From the NCBI GenBank assembly GCA_036346395.1, contig CM070615.1, forward strand, positions 7,507,534-7,571,533: a stretch of 64,000 nt of DNA, given 5' to 3'. Both the position numbers and the translations under genes were made by a program. The stretch comes from Hsuehochloa calcarea (lineage: Eukaryota; Streptophyta; Magnoliopsida; Poales; Poaceae). Below the pieces are notes generated by a model, which was not told the origin of the DNA, searched no databases, and saw only the letters and a list, made by a program, of their open reading frames with translations. Shown here piece by piece: positions 33,794 to 45,407 of this stretch. Within the stretch, counting starts at the first letter, position 1, and each line of letters opens with the position of its first letter.

Positions 33794-36700
33794 TGTAACA
33801 GCCCAAAATTTCAATTTCATTTAAAAATAAGAATTTATTAATTTTTGTGGATTTTCTGGAATTTTTAAAAAGCTTTTCAATAAAGTATATTAAGGTTAAA
33901 AGAATTTATGTGCAAAATCTATTACCAACTAAAAGTTGGAATTATTTTATTTAAGTCCAGAATGCCTCATAGAATTTATGTGAATTTTCTCAAAATTTTT
34001 GGACTTCATTTACTATTTTCTAAAGCTTATTTGAATTTCTGGAATTAAATCAATTGAAAAAGGTTTAAAATCTTTTTAACAAGATCGGGCCGCAGCCAAA
34101 GATCGCTTCGCGACCGCCCGCCTCCCTCGCACCCGCCCATGGCCACGCGTCGCTCATCGCCGCCTCATCCTTCGCATCCAGCCGTCGCCGCCCACTCATC
34201 ACCTCAGCCTCTCGATCTCCATCCAACGGTTGATCTCCGCCGCCTCGCGCCTCTCTCCTCGCCTCGCTTTCACCGGCTGTGGGACCACCCGAGCCACGCC
34301 ACCGCCTTCAACCTCCCGTTCTTCCTCGCGCGAACCGCGACGGCTCCGCCATTACCGCTCGCCTGAGCTCGTCACCCCGCGATTCCTCCTCTCTTCACTC
34401 GCCATCACGCGCATTAACTCCCCTCACTCCGCGCGCTCATTCCCGCCATTACCCCCTCTTAACCCCGAACGCGCCCGTTGCCACCGCCATTACGCCAGAC
34501 ACGATCTCCACCTCCCGGCCTCCCCCTCGCCTATAAAAGCCGCCCCCGGCTGCGCATTCTCTCCCACATTCCATTCCACCAACTCTCGTAACTTCGCTCA
34601 CTCTCTCTCGCCGTCAATTGGAGTTTTTCTCTCGGCGGCCGAAGCTTCGTCTTCTCCGATTCCGGCGCCGGCAAGCCTTCCCCGGCCACCCGTCGCACCA
34701 TCAGCTTCAGTGCCTCGCCGCGATCCCGGTGCACCCCTCCTCGTCCCCTGAAGATCGCCGGAGCTCTACTTCCGCCGTAGACCGAACCTTCTCGCCGCCA
34801 CTCGCCGACGCCGACGACCTTCCGGTCACTCTCCGCCGCCACTGTAGCGCCTAGAACCGGCGTCCTCCCTCTATCTATTGCGTACCTCACCGGAGCTCGC
34901 CAAGGCCGCTTCGCGGAACCTTGGTTCCCGCGCCGCCTCCCGGCGGCCGATGTGGCTACCAAGTCGGGCCACACTGGGCATTTTGGCCGACGAGCGACCA
35001 CATAGGCGCCAGCAGGCGTGGGCGCCAAGCCACAAGGCCCGCCTCACACTGCATTGCGCCGAGTCCACCGTGGATTCGGTGACGCCGTGGACTCGACCCA
35101 TCTTGTTTGGGCCCACATGTCGGTCTCTGTGAACAAGATCTGCTGACGTCGGTGGCGCAATAAATAGAATTTCCTTTAGAAATTTAATTGGAAATTTGAA
35201 AATTCTGATTTTGAATTAAAATTAGATTTAAACTTCCAGAGCTCGTATTTCTTCATACAAACTCCGATTTAGGTGATTCAAATTTCTAAATTTGTATAAA
35301 ATCAAGATCTAGCTAACTAAACCAAAATTATTTAATTTGGAGTTAATTTGAATTTTCATTTGAATTTATTTGTGTTCATTTGAATTCTGTTTGAATTTGG
35401 AATATTTTCACAGATAGATTTTGACGACTCGGAGAGCTTGACCCTATTGAAGAAGTAGAATACTGTGAATTTGAGCAAGGCAAGTTACACCATTGACCAT
35501 TTTGCCCCCAATATTTAAAATTATTTAATTCCTGTTTTAAATTATTATTGCATGCATAATTGTATTTAATTATTTTAAATTCCTGTTTTAAATATTTAAT
35601 TATTCCAATTCCTTTGTATAGCCAAATTTGATAGTTGTATTATCAAATCCTTGTAACCTTAGTCAAATGAATTTAAAAATAAATATATGCATAGCAAATG
35701 CTTAGACCATGAAATATTTGACTTTGGGAGAATTTAGCCAAAATTTCTTAAATTGATAAAAAAGACTATGACATTGCCTTGTCATGGTGGACTTTTGCAA
35801 ATATCTTTGAAAATTTAAAATAAAAGAAAATGATTTGTACTTGGGCAAACATGGACCGTTGGTGGGTGCAGGTTTATGCAGGCCTGTCAGTTAGGGTGAG
35901 ACCTGTGGTTTTTATTGAAAGTTGCCCAAGTAGATTAAGGACCGGCCTTTGAGCCGCATCTTGCAAAAGCTCCACCAGACTACCACATGTTACGTATGGG
36001 CGTAACTGTGCTTAATAATTTGTAATACCTCAGTATTGTTTATGCCATTTTTGTTGTGTGGGTGTCGGTTAGACTTTATTCCCACTTGGCGCAAGAGGGG
36101 GTTTCCAGCAGGTGGTTAGCCTAATGGAAGTGAAACCTTAGCGCATATTGGTATTGAGGTAATACATTGAAACGCCTTGTGATAATTGCCTAGTCACACA
36201 CCTAAGGAAGTGTGTATTGGCCGACATAACTGCAAATTATCTCGTGTGGGTAAAGTTGTACCACCTCCGCAGAGTGTAAATCTATTCAATAGCCGTGTCC
36301 ACGGTCATGGACATGCTGAGCAAAGCCACTCTAAGTTAGATTTGTTTTTGGTTTTAAAATAACTTTGGACATGTTTTGAGGATGGTTAATCCTTGTGGTA
36401 AATTTGGCGGGTAGCCTTGTGATAGGAGGGTATCCTTCACTATGTTTCATATGGAGGTTATCCACTATAAAATGATCAATTTTAAATCGATTTTAGTTAT
36501 GTAATGAAAATGTGCCTTGAAACTTAGTATAACTATTTAAACCAAAAGGTGATTTATGCAAATAAACCCTACAACCTTCCTTTGAATAACTTATGCATGC
36601 ATTCTAAATTCAGATTGGGTGTAATCATGCGAGCACGCTTGTAGTGCTCACCCTTGTCTGAATATTATTATTCGTGAGAAGACGCTATCCGTAAGGTGAG

Positions 36701-36934
36701 GAGCGGGACGATTAGGTCGCGATCTCCGCATTTACTCGTGGCGATCGTGTGGCTTACCTTTATTATTTTGCTTCGCTAATGTTTTATTTGGCCTCGGCCC
36801 AGCTTGTAATAAACTCTATGCTTATTAATACACTGGATATGTTTGTGATAACATTTTTGTGATTGTGTACACCGGAAATCTGGACTAGTGTATGAACACG
36901 AGAGAATTCGGGATCCTTCGCTCCGGGTTCGACA
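33794..36934 (+). repeat. 5' LTR of C
   Basis: 3141 bases, TGTAACAGCCC...GGTTCGACA. GC-rich block 34085-35160, then AT-rich. Frames inside the GC-rich block occur on both strands and are low-complexity, so not called as genes. Confidence 0.9.
34532..34539 (+). promoter_or_regulatory. TATA box in C 5' LTR
   Basis: TATAAAAG at the downstream side of the GC-rich promoter block, conserved at 42996-43003. Confidence 0.65.
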
Positions 36935-36938
36935 AAAG

Positions 36939-36950
36939 TGGTATCGAGCC
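36939..36950 (+). other. Primer binding site of C
   Basis: TGGTATCGAGCC, i.e. the standard TGGTATCAGAGCC with one base missing at the CAG. Four-base spacer AAAG after the LTR. Confidence 0.85.
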
Positions 36951-37097
36951 ATATCGATCGTAGGTCGTGACCTAGAAGGAAATCAAACCCTTAAGGACTT
37001 ATTTTGAAAATTAAAAATACCTTGGTCTTTCGAGTCATTCCTCAACTTTTCTCTTGAAAAATTATTTACTAACTCATCTCCTGCTCAAAAATTGTAG

Positions 37098-37662
37098 ATG
37101 GTGAAGTTCCATTGCCATTTCCCATGGAGTCTTTTTGGTCATTGGGCCGCCATTCTCGGAAGATGATGCGAGACTTGGACTTTGAAGAAAGACCGACGTA
37201 TCAAGGATACAAGTATAAAGTGGGAAATCAGAACGATGGAGAGTAGAGGTGATCCTTTACTCCAATCTATCGCCAACACGGACTTCCACGCCTTCGATGC
37301 CCCAATGCGATGAGACTCCTTCGCGAAGGCATCCAGATGCGACCAGGAAGCAACCCGCAGACTTCGCTACATCTCGATCACCGCCTCAACGACCGGGTTC
37401 CACTATTACCCAATGCACATCCCAACCCGGCATGACGGTGCTTTCCGCTCAACTAGAGATGAAGAGCTGCCCCGATCTCACTCATCGTGGATCCGGCGAG
37501 CCATGGATTATGCCTACGGAATACACTAGATGAGTGTCTCTCCCGCAAGTGAAATTACAAGATGCAGAAGAAAAGTTGAAGACTGCAGAACAAGAACTGG
37601 CCTCTTACAAGGAAGGCGAGGCTAGTTCTAGTGAGCCAGATTATACCCCATTAACACCATAG
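37098..37662 (+). pseudogene. Extra coding region between PBS and gag of C, function unknown
   Basis: Coding-like sequence in three frames before gag. Piece 1 (ATG 37098) contains QGYKYKVGNQNDGE. Piece 2 (about 37240-37530) contains NTDFHAFDAP and FHYYPMHIP. Piece 3 (37549-37662) contains LQDAEEKLKTAEQELASYKE, a clear amphipathic coiled coil, and ends SEPDYTPLTP before TAG. A stop between pieces sits where a Trp codon would be restored by one base. It is separated from gag by about 195 bases and absent from the D leader. I do not recognise a family. It is neither gag nor pol; it could be an accessory protein or captured sequence. Confidence 0.55.
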
Positions 37663-37857
37663 ATTTGACCTTAAATTTTCCTTTAGTTGCGTAATTATGA
37701 GCTACCAAATCTTTGTAGTAGCCATAATGAATTAATAAAATAAAAATAAATTATTTTGTGAAATGTTCTTGCCTTGTGTTTGTTGAATTTGGGTTATTTT
37801 AGATCTATACTCTTATAATTCCTGTCACTCTTGTCTAATCTGTGAAGAGTTCATCAG

Positions 37858-38990
37858 ATGGTGACCACCCGCACCGGAAGTGTCAGTGCTAGAGGGCAAG
37901 GAAATGAGAATGTCGAATATCAAGAAAACCCAGTTCAATGACCACCACCTCCTCCAATCAAGCCCCGACCGGCGCTAAATGATGGCCAATCGACTCATCG
38001 ATTGAGTTGCTAGCCCATCCCTTCACAAAGAATCGAATACCCAAGCCAAGACCTATCATGCTCCTCCACCTCCCTCAAGAGTAACTTTGTCAGAGTTCAT
38101 GAGGATGCGTCCGCCAACGTTTTCGAGTAGCACGGAACCCATGGACGCAGATGATTGGCTCAGGGCCATTGGAAAGAAACTGGATATTGCTCAGTGCACA
38201 GATCGTGAGAGAGTTTTGTTTGCCTCTCATCAGTTGATTGGTCCCGCATCAGAATGGTGGGATAATTTCAAGATGTCCCATACTAATGCCCAAGAAATCA
38301 CTTGGGATGAGTTCATGCAAGCTTTCACGATCTCACATTCCATCCGCATGATTACCTTGAAAAAGAAGGAGTTTCGCCGCTTCGCCAAGGAAACCGTTCA
38401 GTCGGTGAATATCTGCATAAGTTTAACCAATTTGCTCGCTATACCCCTGAGGATGTAGCCAGAGACGAAGACAGGCAAGAACGATTTCTGGAAGGGTTAA
38501 ACGACGAACTCTCTGCTCGCTTGATTTCTCGAGATTTTACCGACTTTCGCAGCTTGGTAATAAGGCCATACGCCAGAAGGCAAACATCGAAATGGAGAAT
38601 CGCAAGCGGAGGATGGCGGCTCGAAGTTTAACTCGGGAGGATCGCCAAGCCTCGCTTTCTCTCGGCCTCACCACCTCGGCGTGGGAGATTCCGCACTACT
38701 ACACCGAGAGTCCCAGCTCCATTCTGCGCCCAAATACTTCCGGATTCCGTAGTAGTTCATGTCCGAGGTCGGATTCCAGCAGGCTGCCTATTTCCACAAG
38801 CGAGAATCACTTGCTTTCACCGCAACGAGTTGGGTCATTATGCCAATAAGTGTCCCAAGAAGCGCAGATCGCCACCCCGTCAAGCCAACTCCGGAGTTTC
38901 AGCCTCCCATGGTCCTCAAGACCGGTGGTCAATTCATGAAGGACGTGTGAATCACGCCACCGCAGAGGAAGCCTATGCAAAGACGGATGT
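37858..38990 (+). pseudogene. gag of C, frame-broken
   Basis: ATG 37858 opens MVTTRTGSVSARGQGNENVE, then a stop. The capsid region reads MRMRPPTFSSSTEPMDADDW, ASEWWDNFKMSH and ITWDEFMQAFTISHS, the chromovirus gag signature. The frame shifts near 38400 (FARYTPEDVARDEDRQERFL continues in another frame). The knuckle near 38800-38850 reads C-x2-R-x4-H-x4-C, so its second Cys is lost. Confidence 0.85.
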
Positions 38991-39520
38991 TGTTCTTGGT
39001 ACGTTCCTTGTCAACTCATACAAAGATCGCTTTATTTGATTCCGAGCTTCACATTCTTTTGTGTCAAATAAGTTTGTGGAAAAATATGGGTTATCTACCT
39101 CCCCTTAGTTAAGCCCATGTTAATCCATTCCCTGCTCGTAAATGAGGGCTAGTTTATTACGTCCAAATCTTACCTTTGAAATCTCCGAGTAACTTTTCGC
39201 CAACTTAATAGTCCTGCGTCGCAAGGATTGGACGTAATTTTGGAATGGACCGCTTGCCAAAAATCGTAAGGTAATAGATTGTGCTAGTAGATCTATCAAC
39301 CTCACCAATGAACAAGGGATTTCAAGAGAGTTCCAACCCAAGACTTCTACGGAAAGAAGTCCTATCTTGACCAGCTTTAAAGGAAGAGAAATCGAAGATA
39401 TACCCGTGGTACAAGAATATCCAGATGTTTTTCCGAGGACTTACGGTATGCCACCGCAGGGACATAATGTTCTTAATTGACTTAGTCCTGTGGATCTGCC
39501 CAATTTCAAGCGACCCTACT
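38991..39520 (+). pseudogene. Protease and linker region of C
   Basis: DVVLGTFLVNS leads into the DSGASHSF-type active site near 39025-39060, where one base is missing (GATTCCGAGC). The segment to 39520 is the weakly conserved linker to RT (YPDVFP-like sequence near 39415-39440) on several frames. No other gene seen. Confidence 0.65.
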
Positions 39521-40180
39521 GAACGCCGCAAACGATCTAGCAGAGTTGAAGAAGCGGATAGAAGAACTACAGAGTAAAGGTTACATTCAACCGAAGTTCA
39601 TCGCCTTGGGAGCTCCAGACTATTTGTCAAAAAGAAAGACAATAGTATGAGAATGTGTGTGGACTATAGATCACTCAACGAGGTAACAATCAAAAACAAG
39701 TACCGTTACCTAGAATAGATGATCTGCTTGATCAACTTAAAGGAGCCATGTTTTCTCCAAAATTGATTTGAGATCGAGGCTACCATCGCTAAAAATCAGA
39801 CCGTAAGATATTCAAGACACCTTCACCACCAGATATGGATATGACGAGTTCACAAAGTGATGTCATTTGGACTAACAAATGCCCTCGCTTATTTCATGAA
39901 TATGATGAACAAAGTGTTCATGGAATTCTTGGATAAGTTTGTAGTGGTATTCATAGATGATATTCTCATCTATTCAAGAGATATGGAAGAGCATGAAAAC
40001 ATCTCGTAATTATTTTGGGCAAACTCGAGAACACCAACTTTATGCCAAACTCAAAGAAAAGTGAATTTTGGCTCATCAAGTGGCATTTCTTGGACACATT
40101 GTGTCACAGGAGGAGTTGCATGAGACCCTCAAAGGTTGAAGTCAGAATGGATTGAAGCAACCCAAGTCTCGTCACGTATG
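39521..40180 (+). pseudogene. Reverse transcriptase domain of C, frame-broken
   Basis: [31 protein letters not shown], a degraded DLRSGYHQ, and [14 protein letters not shown] at about 39940-39980 (both catalytic Asp codons readable). Then HF GH IVSQ. At least six frame changes, most from single-base losses. Confidence 0.8.
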
Positions 40181-40740
40181 AGAAGTTTTCTGATTAGCGG
40201 GTACTACCGCAGATTCATTGAAAGTTTCTCCAAGATCGCCAAACCCATGACTCAACTTCAAGAAGGAAAAGAAATTTGAATGGACAAGTGCTTGTGAACA
40301 TAGTTTTCAAGAGTCAAGAAAAGACTAGTCTCTGCACACTGCTAGTTTTACGGATATACGTAAGGATTTTGAAGTTTTCAGGACGATCTCGCCAGGGCTA
40401 GGATGTGTCGATGCAGAAGGAAAGGTTGTGGCTTATGCATCTCGCCGATTAAGGCCACATGAAGGAAATTATCCAACTCATGATTTAGAGTTAGCAAGAA
40501 TTGTGCATGCTTTGAAAATCGCGGCATTATCTCATTGGTAAATCCGTGAGATTTTCACAGATCATAAGAGTTTGAAATATATCTTCACCCAATGATCTTA
40601 ATCTCGTGCAAAGAAGATGGTTAGAGCCGATAAAGGATTATGACCTTGGAATTCATTATCACCGGGTAAAGCTAACGTGGTAGCAGATGCTCGAGTAGGA
40701 AGGCATACCGCAACACGGTGTTAGTTCAAGAAAATCAACC
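40181..40740 (+). pseudogene. RNase H domain of C, frame-broken
   Basis: [16 protein letters not shown], then [31 protein letters not shown] near 40395-40455, and TDHKSLKYIFTQ near 40560-40590: the gypsy RT-RNase H order. Asp residues of the D-E-D triad are not all readable in one frame. Confidence 0.75.
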
Positions 40741-41760
40741 GTAATTGTATGAAGAACTAAAGCATCCGAATCGAAATTGTCACCAAGGTTGTATCAACAC
40801 AAAGGAAGTCCAACCAACCATACAAAGTCGATCGAGAAAAACACTAGAAGACGAAGACATCAAAGAAATCATGAAGAACATGAGAAGAGGCAAAGCCCGA
40901 GATTTTCTCGAAGATTTAGCAGGCACAAGATGGTTTGGCAACCGTGATCGTGTACCTAAACATCTTGAAATCGCATAACCGATTCTCAAAGAAGCTCATG
41001 AATCACCTTACTCTATCCATCCCGGAGTACCAAGATGTACCAGATTTGAAGGAAAAGTATTGGTGGGTTAGTATGAAGCGAGAGATCACGAGTTTGTTGC
41101 ACGTTGTGATGTATGTCGTGTTAAGGCGTAACATCGAGACTGCGGATTGTTACAACCATTACCAATTCCCGAGTGGAAATGGGAGGAGATTGGTATGGAT
41201 TTTATCACGGACTACCTAGGACCCAATCAGTTGTGATTCCATTTGGGTAATAATTGACCGATTAACAAAAGTGGCTCATTTTATTCCAACCAAGACCACT
41301 TACGAAGCAATAAGTTAGCGTAATTGTACATGGCCAGATCGTATGTCTACATGGTATACCCAAGAAAATTGTGTCCGACAGAGGTTCGCAGCTCACTTCA
41401 AAATTTTGGCGAGTTTACATGAAGCTTTGGGAACCAGACTCAACTTCAAAGACAAAGATATCATCCCCAAACAGATGGCAGACCGAGCGTGTAAATCAGT
41501 CCTAGAAGACATGCTTCGAGCGTGTGCTATAGATTATGGAAGAAGTGGGATAAGAATTTGCCCTATGCGAGAATTTTCCTACAACAACGACTTTCAAGCT
41601 AGCCTACAGATGTCGCCATTTGAAGCATTGTATGGTAGAAAGTGTAGAACCCTCTCCTTTGGGATCAAGTAGGAGAACACCAATTCTTGGACTGAATTGA
41701 TAAAAGAAGTGAAAGTAAGGTAAAAGCAATAAGAGAACGTTTGAAAGTAGCTCAAACCCG
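40741..41760 (+). pseudogene. Integrase domain of C, frame-broken
   Basis: Pieces of the zinc region (H...H, ARCDVCRVKA-type near 41100), the core start MDFI.DYLG near 41195-41222, then the open stretch 41343-41672: VSDRGSQ-like shifted, EALGTRLNF, ADRACKSVLEDMLRACAIDY, FSYNNDFQASLQMSPFEALYGRKCRT. Typical Ty3-gypsy integrase. Confidence 0.8.
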
Positions 41761-42247
41761 ACAAAAGAGTTATGCCGATAATCGTTGAGAGAACTATCCT
41801 TCGAGATGGGAGATTTTGTCTATCTCGTGGTAACTCCACCCGAGGAGTGAAGAGATTTCAGACTAAAGGAAAACTCGCACCTGCATTTGTCTGACCCTAT
41901 AAGATTTTGGCAAAAGAGGTGAAGTTGCTTATCGCTTGGAACTACCAAAGATCTCTGTCATTTGCTCACAATGTCTTCCATGTATCCCGCTTAAAGAAAT
42001 GTCTCGAGTACCAATGAAGAAACACCGCTGAGAGCATCGATCTTCAGAAGATCTCACCTATGTGGAACAACCAATCAAAATTCTCGATGTGGCGTAACGC
42101 GTCACCGTAGCAAAGTCATCCGCTCTTGTAAGGTTCGATTGGAGCAATCATTCGTAAGAAGAAGCTACCGGGAGCGAGAAGAAGTTTTGAGAGCCGAGTA
42201 TCCCTACCTTTTGTCGACCAAGTCCGAATCTCTGGTCGAGATTCCCT
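41761..42247 (+). pseudogene. C-terminal integrase tail and chromodomain of C
   Basis: VAQTRQKSYAD at the start, then GDFVYL near 41810, PYKILA-like, LPKISVI..VFHVSRLKKCL near 41945-42005, and a chromodomain-like segment near 42060-42180 ending EYPYLLS. The equivalent region of B (50215-50420) is cleaner and supports this call. In chromoviruses this domain can direct integration toward heterochromatin. Confidence 0.65.
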
Positions 42248-42261
42248 TTAAGGGGTAGGTT
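42248..42261 (+). other. Polypurine tract of C
   Basis: TTAAGGGGTAGGTT directly before the 3' LTR TG at 42262. Confidence 0.8.
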
Positions 42262-45200
42262 TGTAATGACCCAAAATTTCAATTTCATTTAAAATAAGAA
42301 TTTATTAATTTTTGTGGATTTTCCGAATTTTTAAAAGCTTTTCAATAAAGTATATTAAGGTTAAAAGAATTTATGTGCAAAATCTATTACCAACTAAAAG
42401 TTGGAATTATTTTATTTAAGTCCGTAATGCCTCATAGAATTTATGTGAATTTTCTCAAAATTTTTGGACTTCATTTACTATTTTCTAAAGCTTATTTGAA
42501 TTTACGAATTAAATCAATTGAAAAAGGTTTAAAATCTTTTACAAGATCGGGCCGCAACCCAAAGATCGCTTCGCGACCGCCCGCCTCCTCGCAGACGCCC
42601 ATGGCCACGCTGTCGCTCATCGCCGCCTCATCCTTCGTGATCCAAATCGCCGCCACTCATCACCTCACCTCTCGATCTCCATCCAACGGTTGATCTCCGC
42701 CGCCGCGCGCCTCTCTCCTCGCTCTGTTTCACCGGCAGTGGGACCGCCCGAGCCACGCCACCGCCTTCAACCTCCGTTCTTCCTCGCGCGAACACCGCAC
42801 GGCTCGCCATTACGCTCGCCTCGAGCTCGTCACTCCCGCGATTCCTCCTCTCTTCACTCGCCATCACGCGCATTAACTCCCCTCACTCCGCGCGCTCATT
42901 CCCGCCATTACCCCCTCTTAACCCGTGTAACGCCCGCGCCCGCTGCCACCGCCATTACCGCCAGACACGATCTCCACCTCCCGGCCTCCCTCGCCTATAA
43001 AAGCCGCCCCGCACATTCTCTCCCACATTCCATTCCACCAACTCGTCGAATCTCGCCACTCTCTCGCCGTCAATTGGAGTTTTTCTCGGCGGCCGAAGCT
43101 CGTTTTCTCCGATTCCGGCACGGCAAGCCTTCCCGCCACCGCGTCGCACCATCGCCTTGATTGCCTCGCCGCGATCGGTGCACCCTCCTCGTCCCTCAAG
43201 ATCGCCGAGCTCTACTTCGCCAGACCGAACCTTCGCCGCCACCGCCGACGCCGACGACCTTCCGGTCACTCTCGCCGCCACCGTGTAGCGCCTAGAACCA
43301 GCGTCCTCCCTCTATCTATTGCGCACCACCGAGCTCGCCAAGGCCATTGCTCACGAACCTTGGTTCCCGGCGCCGCCCTCCCGTCCGATGTGGCTACCAA
43401 GTCGGCCGCCACCTTGGCATTTGGCCGACGTAGCAACCACATAGGCGCCAACAGGACGGCCAGGCCAACAAGGCCCGCCTCACATCATTGCGGCGCCGAG
43501 TCCACCGTGGATTCGGGTGACGCCGTGGACTCAGTCCATACTGTTTGGGCCCACATGTCAGTCTCTGTGAACAGTACTGCTGACGTCAGCTGGCGCAATA
43601 AATAGAATTTCCTTTAGAAATTTAATTCGGGAAATTCTGAAAATTCTGATTTTTGAATTAAAATTAGATTTAAACTTCCAGGAGCTCGTATTTCTTCATA
43701 CAAACTCCGATTTAGGTGATTCAAATTTCTAAATTTGTATAAAATCAAGATCTAGCTAACTAAACCAAAATTATTTAATTTGGAGTTAATTTGAATTTTC
43801 ATTTGAATTTATTTGTGTTCATTTGAATTCTGTTTGAATTTGGAATATTTTCACAGATAGATTTTGACGACTCGGAGAGCTTGACCCAATTGAAGAAGTA
43901 GAATACTGTGAATTTGAGCAAGGCAAGTTACACCATTGACCATTTTGCCCCCAATATTTAAAATTATTTAATTCCTGTTTTAAATTATTATTGCATGCAT
44001 AATTGTATTTAATTATTTTAAATTCCTGTTTTAAATATTTAATTATTCCAATTCCTTTGTATAGCCAAATTTGATAGTTGTATTATCAAATCCTTGTAAC
44101 CTTAGTCAAATGAATTTAAAAATAAATATATGCATAGCAAATGCTTAGACCATGAAATATTTGACTTTGGGAGAATTTAGCCAAAATTTCTTAAATTGAT
44201 AAAAAGACTATGACATTGCCTTGTCATGGTGGACTTTTGCAAATATCTTTGAAAATTTAAAATAAAAGAAAATGATTTGTACTTGGGCAAACATGGACCG
44301 TTGGTGGGTGCAGTTTATGCAGGCCTCGTCAGTTAGGATCGAGACCTGTGGTTTTTATTGAAAGTTGCCCAAGTAGATTAAGGACCGGCCTTTGAGCCGC
44401 ATCTTGCAAAAGCTCCACCGTACTACCACATGTTCTCGTATGGGCGTAACTGGGCTTAATAATTTGTAATACCTCAGATTGTTTATGCCATTTTGTTGTG
44501 TGGGTGTCGGTTAGACTTTATTCCCACTTGGCGCAAGAGGGGGTTTCCAGCAGGTGGTTAGCCTAATGGAAGTGAAACCTTAGCGGGCATATTGGTATTG
44601 AGGTAATACATTGGAAACGCCTTGTGATAATTGCCTAGTCACACACCTAAGGAAGTGTGTATTGGCCACATAACTGCAAATTATCTCGTGTGGGTAAAGT
44701 TGTACCACCTCTGCAGAGTGTAAATCTATTCGAATAGCCGTGTCCACGGTCATGGACATGCTGAGCAAAGCCACTCTAAGTTAGATTTGTTTTTGGTTTT
44801 AAAATAACTTTGGACATGTTTTGAGGATGGTTAATCCTTGTGGTAAATTTGGCGGGTAGCCTTGTGATAGGAGGGTATCCTTCACTATGTTTCATATGGA
44901 GGTTATCCACTATAAAATGATCAATTTTAAATCTGATTTTAGTTATGTAATGAAAATGTGCCTTGAAACTTAGTATAACTATTTAAACCAAAAGGTCGAT
45001 TTATGCAAATAAACCCTACAACCTTCCTTTGAATAACTTATGCATGCATTCTAAATTCAGTATTGGGTGTAATTTGCGAGCACGATTGTAGTGCTCACTC
45101 TTGCTGAATATTATTATTCAGGAGAAGACTGCTATCCAGAAGGTGAGGAGCAGGACGATTAGGCCGCGATCTCCAGACGATTGCCTGTGGCGTATCGTGT

Positions 45201-45391
45201 GGCTTACCTTTATTATTTTTGCTTCCGCTTAATGTTTTATTTGGCCTCCGGCCCCAGTTGTAATAAACTCTATGCTTATTAATACACGCTGGATATGTTT
45301 GTGATAACATTTTTGTGACTGTGTACACTGGAAATCCTGGACTAGTGTATGAACACAGAGAATTCGGGATCCTTCGTTCCCGGGTTCGACA
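42262..45391 (+). repeat. 3' LTR of C
   Basis: 3130 bases, TGTAATGACCC...GGTTCGACA, partner of 33794-36934. Several positions differ by the CCAG/CCGT pattern. Confidence 0.92.
42996..43003 (+). promoter_or_regulatory. TATA box in C 3' LTR
   Basis: TATAAAAG, partner of 34532-34539. Confidence 0.6.
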
Positions 45392-45402
45392 AAAGTGGTA
45401 TC
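45392..45402 (+). other. Extra 11 bases at the right end of C (spacer plus PBS start)
   Basis: AAAGTGGTATC repeats the bases that follow the 5' LTR (36935-36945), i.e. spacer AAAG and the first seven PBS bases. They lie inside the ACACC target duplication and so belong to the inserted DNA. Confidence 0.8.
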
Positions 45403-45407
45403 ACACC

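Larger units (their letters stand above)
33794..45402 (+). mobile_element. Ty3-gypsy chromovirus C, 11.6 kb, inserted in A integrase
   Basis: LTRs 33794-36934 and 42262-45391; PBS at 36939; PPT before 42262. The interior carries an extra coding region, then gag, protease, RT, RNase H, integrase and a chromodomain-like end, which is Tekay/Del order. The right end carries 11 extra bases (AAAGTGGTATC) beyond the LTR CA. Reading frames are broken at many short indels. Confidence 0.92.

Noticed and set aside
34139..34854. Long Pro/Ser/Arg-rich reading frames in the C LTR (also 42690-43281) and D LTR (16177-17062)
   Set aside because: GC-rich promoter blocks open several frames on both strands at once, the frames differ between LTR copies, and composition is low-complexity.
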